From positions 1 through 30,249 of the forward strand of contig CAVEXN010000027.1 in assembly GCA_963620035.1 (NCBI GenBank): a stretch of DNA of 30,249 nucleotides, read 5' to 3'. This document shows positions 24,001-30,249 of this stretch, piece by piece. Every line of letters begins with the position of its first letter. Positions within the stretch are counted from its first letter, which is position 1. The position numbers and the translations under genes were made by a program. The notes beneath the pieces are model-generated. The model did no database searches, was not told where the DNA came from, and worked only from the letters and a program-made list of their open reading frames with translations. Source of the stretch: F23-D06 sp963620035 (GTDB taxonomy: Bacteria; Bacteroidota; Bacteroidia; Bacteroidales; WCHB1-69).

Positions 24001-27000
24001 CATCTATGCCGGAGAATCAGTCGTGGTGGCGATGCTGAACAACAGCGGCACCGACAACGGAACATCTATCTTCGATATGCATTGCACTAATAGGCTGATG
24101 GCGTTGGAAAGAACATCAACCGCTCCCATTGATATGGAGAATTCGTATTATTTTTCAGGAGACTATGTTAGAAACAACATACAATTCTGCACGGATTCAT
24201 CAGTTCGTGTGCTCTCCAGAGACACGACGGTCTATATCACCGATGGGGCATCATATGACTTTTACGGCACCGACCTGAGCCGGCAGGGCGTTTACACCCA
24301 CCGATGGGTGGTTGACGACAATTGCGACAGTTTGGTAACACTTACGCTGAAGGTGCGCAAGATCTTCTATGTCACCACCACAGGTGCTGGGCTTCGTGAC
24401 GGCTCGTCGTGGCAGAACGCCACCGACTTGCAGACCGCTCTCGATACGGCAAACACCTTTACGGACGTAATACCTTGCATTTATGTCAAGCGCGGCACCT
24501 ACCCGGGCAACGTGACGAGCAAGAACAGTTTTGTCATAAAGCCCAATGCGCAGGTCTATGGCGGCTTTGCCGGCAATGAACCCGCCGACTTCAACTTGGA
24601 CAACCGAGACATCGTGGGCAACCCGACCGTCTTGTTCGGGTCAAATGCCCGCAGAGTGCTGTGCCAGGAGGCTTATTTCGCATCCGGCAAGGAGACAGTC
24701 ATCGACGGCTTTACTATCCGCGGCGGCACGATAAACGACAGCATCTCTTCCGGCGGTGCCGTCTATATGAGGAAAGGCTGCACCCTCAGCAATTGTAACA
24801 TAATGGCAACTAACGCTTCTGTGGCCAGCATCACGTATGATATACAGGGTGTGGCAGTTTACAATGTCGGCGGCACGCTGAAAGACTGCACCATAAAGAA
24901 CAACAGGATAAATGTGTCCGGCACGGCGAGCAGATCGCGCGGAATCAATGGCATAGGCCTCTTCAATGTCGGCGGCACCGTGCAGGGTTGCATCATACAG
25001 AACAACACGGTTGTATATGAAGGCAGCAACGATGTCACCCCATCGAACGGCGGCGGCCTGTATTGCGGAAACGGGACTACGGTGCTTGATTGCCAAATCA
25101 CCCAAAACAGTGCCAACGATGGCGGCGGTCTGTATGCAGCCAGGTACGCCACAATTGTCGTAAAAGGTTGTACGGTATGCAACAACGTGGCCCGGACCTC
25201 GGGCGGCGGCGTGTATGTGTATGGTTACACGAAAATGTCCAATTGCCATATCGGCAACAACGTGTCAGGCTCAAATGGCGGCGGCGTATATGCAGGGCAA
25301 AACGTAGATATGGTAAACTGCAATGTGGTGCGTAACACCGCAGCCAGTAATGGCGGCGGATTGTATATATATAGGTGTAACGTAAATGCCTACAACACCA
25401 TTGTGTGGGGCAATAAGGTTGGCAACAATGACAATCAGATTTACGGTACGGCCGGTTTCAGAGCCCAAGGCTGTGCCGTGCATGGCGGTTGCAGCGGCGC
25501 CATTACCTTGAACGCCGAGAACGACGGTGCCGGCTTCGGCTATCCCCGGTTTGCAGCCCCTACTGCGGAGGCAGGGACAGATGTGAACAATGCCATCGGC
25601 GACTGGTCGCTGTCGGCCGGCTCCGCATGTATCAATGCCGGCACGAACAGCGCAGTGACCGACGATGTTGACTTGCAAGGAAATGCACGCATTCAGCAGG
25701 AGAGGGTAGATGTAGGGGCTTTTGAGTCGGCACACCTCCCGCAAGGACTGACACCGCAGGTGCAAAGCAACATCATCTATGTCACGCCTGCCGGTGCAGG
25801 CTTGCAGGACGGATCTTCATGGGGCAACGCAACCTCAAACCTGACCTATGCAATGGAAACGGCCGCCGGCTGCGAGCCCGCGGCAAAGGTGTGGGTGGCA
25901 CAGGGCATCTATCAACTTTCCGGATTCCTGCAGCCCGGCGTGGCGGTATATGGCGGCTTCGCCGGCAATGAGCCCACCTCTTACAACCTGGCCCAGCGTG
26001 ACTTTACACAACACGCCTCCGTCATCGACACGGCAGGCTCTGTCGTCCTGCTGGCGCAAAGTTATCCCTTTGAGGAGGCAACGCGCGGCGTGCTCGACGG
26101 CTTTACGCTGCGCAACGGAGGCAGCGTGTCTTCATATTGGTTGGATGAGGGTGTGTCTTCCGTGACCCTGTTGGGAAAGATGACTATGAAGAATGTTCTT
26201 TTCACCGACAATTACCACAACAGCGCCACCGATTGCGATTTCTTGTATTGCACATTCAGACAGAACAAAAGAAATGGAATCAATGCCAATAATTGCCGGC
26301 TGAAAGATTGCTTGTTCGAAGGCAACGCTTGGAATGGCGTAAATGCAACCAATGCTTCAGCATTGTCCAACTGTATGGCACAGAACAACGGAACTGCCGG
26401 ATCGGGATCAGACTATGCCGGATTCAGCCTCGCTAATTCGTCGAAGATGTCAGAATGTGTCAGCAGCAACAACAACGGGAACGGCATTTACAGCAACAGT
26501 TCTACGGTTTTAAATGCAACGGTTGCCAACAACAACGGCGGCGGCGTGTATGCTTCAGGCGGACTGTTCTACAATGTCAATGTGGCCAACAATTCAAAGC
26601 AACAACGGGGCGCAGGAATCTATGCTACGTCAAGCGCAAAGTTCATCAACTGCAATGTCGTGAACAACAAGAGCCTGACAACGAACTATAGTGGCGGAGT
26701 TTACGGCACTGACGGCTGCGAGTTCACCAATTGCATCGTCTGGGGGAACAAGAACAATTCGGATGCCGGCAACATTGAGGGTGGCGGCACCTACTCCTAT
26801 TGCGCCGTTGAAGGCGGATGCGAAGGCACCGCCAACATCAGCCTCGCGGCTTCCAACACGGGTTCCGGCACAAACCATGTGCGCTTTTCCGCCCCCACCG
26901 ACTCGGCAGGCGTCTCGTCACAGCAAAACCGCGACTGGCGGCTCTCTGCCGGCTCGGTCTGCATCAATGCCGGCAATGCCGTCAACACATCGCTGAACCT

Positions 27001-29845
27001 CCCTGAAGTTGACCTTGCCGGCTCTCTGCGCGTGAAACAGCAACGCATTGACATCGGTGCGTACGAGTACGGCGACATCACTTACCAGACCGTCAACGAT
27101 ACCATCTGCCTCGGCTCCGACTTCTTCTTCGGCGACTATTATGTCTATCCCGAAACCGCCGGTCTCTTTGTGGATACTTTTACCTATTACGAGAACGGTA
27201 TGGACTACGTCGCCAACATCAGCCTTATGGTCGGCGAAGTCTATCAGCACAACCTCACAGACAGCATCTGCGAGGGAGATACCTATACGTTCCACGGACG
27301 GCAACTGACACAAACGGGTGTCTATGAGGCCTTCCTGCGCTCGGCAGAAGGCTGCGACAGCACCGTGACCCTGCAGTTGACCGTGCTTCCGAAATCCTAC
27401 AATACGTTGACGGAAACCGCCTGCGAGCAATACATCTGGAACGGCGTCACCTACGACGCCGGCGGCGACTATGTGCAGACGCTGACGGCATCGAACGGCT
27501 GCGACAGCGTGGTGACGCTGCATTTGACCATCAACCATCACGTCACGAACGAATGGCATCATACTGCCTGCGAGCGTTACACCTGGAACGGCATTACCTA
27601 CAACGCCAGTGGCGACTATGAGCAGACGCTGACGGCGGCGAACGGCTGCGACAGCGTGGTGACGCTGCACCTGACGGTAACCAGCACCGTCCGCACCGAG
27701 TGGTACCACACTGCCTGCGAGCACTATACTTGGAACGGCCAGACCTACCATGGCAGCGGCGACTATGTGCAGACCCTGACGGCGGCGAACGGCTGCGACA
27801 GCGTGGTGACGCTGCACCTGACCATCAACCGCACTGTCATTCACGAGTGGTACCATACCGCCTGCGAGCAATACACTTGGAACGGCGTCTCCTATAATGT
27901 TAGCGGCGACTATGTGCAGACCTTGCCGGCGGCCAATGGCTGCGACAGCATAGTGACGCTGCACCTGACCATCAACCGCAACGTAGCCAATGAATGGAGC
28001 CATACCGCCTGCGAGCACTATACTTGGAACGGCGTCACCTACGACGCCGGCGGCGACTATGTGCAGACGCTGACGGCATCGAACGGCTGCGACAGCATTG
28101 TGACGCTGCACCTGACCATCAACCGTCACGTCACGAATGAATGGAGTCATGCAACTTGTGGAGAAAGTTTCATTTGGAACGGCATCACGTACGACACGAC
28201 AGGAGATTATGTGCAGACCTTGCCGGCGGCGAACGGCTGCGACAGCGTGGTGACGCTGCATTTGACGATAGTGCCTGATACGGTGCCACAGGTACTTGTC
28301 AGCGGGCAGATCATCTCTTGTGTAGGCGGAACTGCCACCTTGTCGCTCACGGCTCCATACAGCAATTATGTTTGGTCAACGGGCGACACATCCGCAACGT
28401 TAAACGTAACGTCTGCGGGCTATTATTGGGTGACCGTCACGGACTCGTATGGTTGCGAGACGGTTTCTTCGCCTTTGCAGTTGGGAGAGAGCGCCTTGAT
28501 AGAGGGGACGCCGTCGATTTGTATGGTAGGCATCGAAAACGGCCACAATCTCCTGATCTGGGCGGAAATGGGTGACACTGATGTGCAGTACTACAAGATT
28601 TACCGCGAAAATGACCGGGCCAATGTGTTCGAACCGTTGGCTGTGGTGGCATCTTCAGAGGCCAATGTGTTTGAAGATACCACTTCAGACCCCACGATGC
28701 GAGCCTACCGCTACAAAATAACGGCTATGGATGTCTGCCAAAGCGAGACACCGCTCAGCGAACTGCACAAGACCGTTCACCTGACCATCAACCGGGGAGT
28801 CGGGAACAGCTGGAACCTGATATGGACACCTTACGAGGGGACGGAGATCGTTTCCTGTAAACTATATCGCGGCACTACGCCGTACAACATGCAGCAGATA
28901 GCCACAATGCCCGCCACACTGACCTCCTATACCGACTACACCAACCAGAACGGTGCACTGTTTTACCAGATCGAGATGGTGTTGGAAGGCAGTTGTGTAC
29001 GCAGAACCCGCGACGTGTCGTATGCCGGCGCACGCTCTAATGTGGTACACAACGGGATGCCCGTACAGACGGAGCAAACACTTGCCGTGTGCGACAGCCT
29101 TGTTTGGAACGGCGCTACGCTGACCGCAAGCGGCGACTATGTGGATACGGTTACCGTCAACAACGCCTACGACAGCATAACAACCCTGCATCTCACCGTC
29201 AATGCGTCAGCGTATGCAGTGCTGGGTGATACGGTTTGTTCCGGTTCTGACTATGCAGCCTACGGCTTTGAATGGATACGGCCGGCTGTCGGCATACACC
29301 GCGACACGTTGCGGCTGAACAGTGCCGCAGGCTGTGACTCGACCGTATGTTTCACGCTCACTGTGCTGGACCTGCCCGAGGTGTCGATTTCGGGTAACCT
29401 TGATGTGCAGCAAGGCGAATCAACAGTGCTGTCCGCTTCGGGTGCGAGCACGTACCTGTGGTCAACAGGAGAAACGGCAAGTGCAGTGACGGTTGCGCCG
29501 ACAGAGACCACAGCCTATAGCGTCACCGGAACCGACGGGTACGGCTGCAGCAATGCTGACACGGCTGTCGTTACCGTCAACGTAGGCATAGCAGACCAAT
29601 ACGGACCGCAGGTACGTTTGTGGCCTAACCCTGCCGACAAGGTCGTGTTTGTTGAATGTCAGGCTTTGCAAAGGGTGGAGATCTTCACCGCAATGGGGCA
29701 ACTGATGATGGCCGGCACATGCCCGGATGCCGACAACGCAACCCTGCAAGTCAATACCGTGCAATATCCTGATGGTGTTTACTTTGTGAGGGTCACCGAT
29801 GCCAAAGGCCGTCAGTCAACACGCACGATGGTAGTCGCACATTAA
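21014..29845 (+). CDS. Giant secreted C10 (streptopain-like) cysteine protease with beta-helix modules, repeats and T9SS sorting tail
   Basis: 2943 residues. Signal peptide 1-20; Spi-type propeptide about 21-145; peptidase C10 domain about 155-382 with nucleophile Cys185 (AVTGCVATALAQ), His331 (GGHAFVCDGYD) and INWGWQG (346-352). Then a CUB-like segment (388-515), two fibronectin-III-like domains (about 517-610 and 775-870), each followed by a related beta-sandwich module (TQQLYTA...VYLGN). Two beta-helix modules (1119-1574 and 1589-2020) each start YVT..GAGL.DGSSW and end in an NAG..D..G..R motif. Six 49-residue repeats follow (2135-2419), then Ig/PKD- and FN3-like domains. The C-terminal about 77 residues (VRLWPNPADKVVFVE, DGVYFVRVTD) are a T9SS type A sorting domain. 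The protein should be exported by Sec, then T9SS, and held at the cell surface or released. Its target is unknown. Confidence 0.92.
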   Translation: MRKLCSFLLFFVLICTSSNANPVDVRQAQKAAVSYLSAVKQASSPQSRCRLAYSKADVDDTDPLLYVFAVQNGFVVVAGDDAVRPILGYSVNATFDPGNLPSNMVAYLDELSRQIKNVRQQQGAADRQTRSEWKALLADTVNVQVFQQNGSRTAVSPLLSTKWGQGYYFNRYCPEDESGHAVTGCVATALAQIVKYWESPANGFGKHTYTPSQYGTLSVDFGAANYQYSLMPDSLDYNTPQAQIDEVSKLMYHLGVALSADYGANATYGYDVAARAAMINHFGFNPYAGLAERNFYTDARWMDSLWISMLKGEIDLGRPVYYSASGSSGGHAFVCDGYDASDYFHINWGWQGYCDGYFTLDNLSAAGYTFNNQHCAMFDLYPVSSPERRIVCNIHGTTEMKVDSVAYIAHTLGYNTAYQTNNYSNVFLNTMILTPQNAGERIMIEFSEQSYPQRFTVYDGTEDAGTVLFSNDDNTGGSYLSSSDTVTIVYNGSWKNNGFLLKATTVSCIPVVYNFDCTERTETSATLSWDMLNAASGADNPRQGQLEYGLRGFTRGSGTVLDADGTSIALNGLLPDTEYEAYLTYQCNGGGVNTVGPLHFKTNPYVECFDAIGEDSRTIDYYPFHTSYRLSQQLFTAEELAAAGIVAGSSLASLSFECSVSCDQAQQFDNVTVYLGNTARSSYSVSGDSIPKSAMQQVWRGTVRLMPSEQKYEYTIFFDTAFVYTGNNIVMAVEKPANSGSYATCVSFYGHYTTEKRALNSAGYVENVRNSIIFCISPSCPKPQQVRYTSLSRHAVRLDWNAGDSHGWNVEYGPQGFAQGTGTTLHTDTSSVTVTHLVFGYYDFYVQADCGATEQSLWTKCRVLVTVSSDGTETLSCGTIDKFYTQTSDSITCAGSTTSTIFPMGHYYDSKYTYTQQLYTARDFRAVGIDSYSQIVSLSFQYDGTAQVKSPVEVYLGNVSLSELNDWVSPSQLQQVYTGAVALANGWVTINFNVPFIYAGESVVVAMLNNSGTDNGTSIFDMHCTNRLMALERTSTAPIDMENSYYFSGDYVRNNIQFCTDSSVRVLSRDTTVYITDGASYDFYGTDLSRQGVYTHRWVVDDNCDSLVTLTLKVRKIFYVTTTGAGLRDGSSWQNATDLQTALDTANTFTDVIPCIYVKRGTYPGNVTSKNSFVIKPNAQVYGGFAGNEPADFNLDNRDIVGNPTVLFGSNARRVLCQEAYFASGKETVIDGFTIRGGTINDSISSGGAVYMRKGCTLSNCNIMATNASVASITYDIQGVAVYNVGGTLKDCTIKNNRINVSGTASRSRGINGIGLFNVGGTVQGCIIQNNTVVYEGSNDVTPSNGGGLYCGNGTTVLDCQITQNSANDGGGLYAARYATIVVKGCTVCNNVARTSGGGVYVYGYTKMSNCHIGNNVSGSNGGGVYAGQNVDMVNCNVVRNTAASNGGGLYIYRCNVNAYNTIVWGNKVGNNDNQIYGTAGFRAQGCAVHGGCSGAITLNAENDGAGFGYPRFAAPTAEAGTDVNNAIGDWSLSAGSACINAGTNSAVTDDVDLQGNARIQQERVDVGAFESAHLPQGLTPQVQSNIIYVTPAGAGLQDGSSWGNATSNLTYAMETAAGCEPAAKVWVAQGIYQLSGFLQPGVAVYGGFAGNEPTSYNLAQRDFTQHASVIDTAGSVVLLAQSYPFEEATRGVLDGFTLRNGGSVSSYWLDEGVSSVTLLGKMTMKNVLFTDNYHNSATDCDFLYCTFRQNKRNGINANNCRLKDCLFEGNAWNGVNATNASALSNCMAQNNGTAGSGSDYAGFSLANSSKMSECVSSNNNGNGIYSNSSTVLNATVANNNGGGVYASGGLFYNVNVANNSKQQRGAGIYATSSAKFINCNVVNNKSLTTNYSGGVYGTDGCEFTNCIVWGNKNNSDAGNIEGGGTYSYCAVEGGCEGTANISLAASNTGSGTNHVRFSAPTDSAGVSSQQNRDWRLSAGSVCINAGNAVNTSLNLPEVDLAGSLRVKQQRIDIGAYEYGDITYQTVNDTICLGSDFFFGDYYVYPETAGLFVDTFTYYENGMDYVANISLMVGEVYQHNLTDSICEGDTYTFHGRQLTQTGVYEAFLRSAEGCDSTVTLQLTVLPKSYNTLTETACEQYIWNGVTYDAGGDYVQTLTASNGCDSVVTLHLTINHHVTNEWHHTACERYTWNGITYNASGDYEQTLTAANGCDSVVTLHLTVTSTVRTEWYHTACEHYTWNGQTYHGSGDYVQTLTAANGCDSVVTLHLTINRTVIHEWYHTACEQYTWNGVSYNVSGDYVQTLPAANGCDSIVTLHLTINRNVANEWSHTACEHYTWNGVTYDAGGDYVQTLTASNGCDSIVTLHLTINRHVTNEWSHATCGESFIWNGITYDTTGDYVQTLPAANGCDSVVTLHLTIVPDTVPQVLVSGQIISCVGGTATLSLTAPYSNYVWSTGDTSATLNVTSAGYYWVTVTDSYGCETVSSPLQLGESALIEGTPSICMVGIENGHNLLIWAEMGDTDVQYYKIYRENDRANVFEPLAVVASSEANVFEDTTSDPTMRAYRYKITAMDVCQSETPLSELHKTVHLTINRGVGNSWNLIWTPYEGTEIVSCKLYRGTTPYNMQQIATMPATLTSYTDYTNQNGALFYQIEMVLEGSCVRRTRDVSYAGARSNVVHNGMPVQTEQTLAVCDSLVWNGATLTASGDYVDTVTVNNAYDSITTLHLTVNASAYAVLGDTVCSGSDYAAYGFEWIRPAVGIHRDTLRLNSAAGCDSTVCFTLTVLDLPEVSISGNLDVQQGESTVLSASGASTYLWSTGETASAVTVAPTETTAYSVTGTDGYGCSNADTAVVTVNVGIADQYGPQVRLWPNPADKVVFVECQALQRVEIFTAMGQLMMAGTCPDADNATLQVNTVQYPDGVYFVRVTDAKGRQSTRTMVVAH
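27416..28270 (+). repeat. Six tandem 147-bp coding repeats (49-residue units)
   Basis: The cysteine codon of TACE..TWNG recurs at 27422, 27569, 27716, 27863, 28010 and 28157, exactly 147 bp apart. Each unit has the pattern C..Y.WNG..Y..SGDYVQTL.A.NGCDS.VTLHLTI. Copies share long identical DNA stretches, so they are recent or kept alike by recombination. A more divergent unit precedes them (from about 27250), and two more occur near 29077-29370 and one at 24222-24355. Confidence 0.95.
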
Positions 29846-30044
29846 GATAACTTTCTCAAGAAGAAAAGGTAATATTCTTTCGGCTCACTTGCAGAGTTCC
29901 GGGTGAAGTTACCCAACGATTGTGCATGGCCTTCAGGCCATTCTTAACGGCAATGCATACTTTGCTATCCATCCCTGTGAGTCGGAAGGGTAAATTTACA
30001 CTGAACTGGACACAATCCTGCATAAGGAATAAAGACAACTGCAT
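29846..30044. other. Intergenic region with small hairpins
   Basis: No gene is supported here. Two short inverted repeats occur: GGGT/ACCC at 29901-29914 and ATGGCC/GGCCAT at 29926-29941, the second possibly a weak terminator (followed by TCTT, no real T-run). TACTTTG at 29958-29964 is one base short of the promoter consensus for the downstream RhuM gene. Confidence 0.4.
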
Positions 30045-30249
30045 ATGGAAAAGAACCAAATAGAAATCTACCGCTCGGCAGACGGCAATGTCGAGCTGAA
30101 CGTAAAACTGGAGAACGATACCGTCTGGCTCACGCAGAGCCAGATGGCGGAGTTGTTTGGCAAAGACCAGTCTGTTATTGCCAGGCACATAGCCAATGCT
30201 TTCAAAGAGGAAGAAGTCACGGAAGAAAGTAATATGCAAATTTTGCATA
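30045..30249 (+). CDS. RhuM family protein, N-terminal part (runs off the window)
   Basis: ATG 30045 opens a frame that continues past the end; 68 codons are visible. The sequence IEIYRSADGNVELNVKLEND, followed by TVWLTQSQMAELFGKDQSVI, is the N-terminus of RhuM-type proteins, which begin with a small DNA-binding-like segment (here TQSQMAELFGKDQSVIARHI). The name comes from a Salmonella pathogenicity-island gene. Homologues are frequent in mobile or variable regions and are often called virulence proteins without evidence of mechanism. Its presence hints that the chromosome to the right is accessory. Confidence 0.8.
   Translation, partial: MEKNQIEIYRSADGNVELNVKLENDTVWLTQSQMAELFGKDQSVIARHIANAFKEEEVTEESNMQILH

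Noticed and set aside
26918..28261. 447-codon minus-strand frame across the 147-bp repeats
   Set aside because: The frame repeats with the sense repeats (HHAVAAVRRRQGLHIV units) and mirrors their codon pattern; no promoter or signal.
27416..28270. CRISPR array
   Set aside because: Regular spacing is due to whole 147-bp coding repeats in frame; there are no unique spacers between short repeats and no cas genes.
29856..30248. 130-codon minus-strand frame at the right edge
   Set aside because: Most of it is antisense to the RhuM start; the remaining part covers small hairpins and has no promoter or known motif.

Overview
The window comes from the chromosome of a member of the phylum Bacteroidota, most likely the order Bacteroidales. 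The evidence is the repeated use of the Bacteroidota -7 promoter element TAnnTTTG at a dozen sites, the near absence of Shine-Dalgarno sequences, the PSP1-gldH gene pair, DUF4301, and a type IX secretion (T9SS) C-terminal sorting domain. The species cannot be fixed from the sequence. Most of the window is ordinary core chromosome. The accessory parts are 11.6-14.0 kb, 20.7-29.9 kb and probably the right edge.

Layout. Positions 1-1500 hold the tail of an unidentified gene and a lipoprotein Ntn-hydrolase of the choloylglycine/penicillin-acylase type. Two tRNA genes (Arg-UCU, Pro-UGG) follow on the minus strand with a strong shared terminator. Next come a family 2 glycosyltransferase and kamD (lysine 5,6-aminomutase alpha subunit), then a PSP1/RicT-like protein with gldH. 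DUF4301 lies convergent to these. A palindrome-containing divergent promoter region separates DUF4301 from an apparent operon of a PhnP-like metallo-hydrolase, an OadA-like carboxyltransferase and a CPBP membrane protease.

Positions 11.6-14.0 kb are a degenerate island. It contains a tandemly duplicated, partly broken outer-membrane beta-barrel-like gene, a small frameshifted secreted-peptide gene and short repeats. It is bounded on the right by a 127-bp, about 94% identical copy of the CPBP gene's 3' end. After it come kdd (3,5-diaminohexanoate dehydrogenase), a DUF2520 protein overlapping a TGS-uridine-kinase-like nucleoside kinase (all minus strand), then a DUF819 membrane protein and pyrG on the plus strand.

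The last 9 kb is one gene of 2943 codons. It encodes a secreted C10 (streptopain-like) cysteine protease joined to fibronectin-III-like, beta-sandwich and two beta-helix modules, six near-identical 49-residue repeats, and a T9SS type A sorting tail. Its promoter carries an 11-G homopolymer where the -33 element should be, inside a 7-bp inverted repeat. This is the best candidate here for a phase-variable surface system. The window ends inside a RhuM-family gene.

How the genes fit together: kamD and kdd are both steps of lysine fermentation to butyrate and acetate, but they lie about 10 kb apart, and kamE, kce, kal and kat are absent from the window. GldH (T9SS/gliding) and the giant T9SS substrate belong to the same export machinery. 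The OadA-like protein has lost the biotin-accepting lysine, so it cannot work as a textbook biotin carboxyltransferase on its own.
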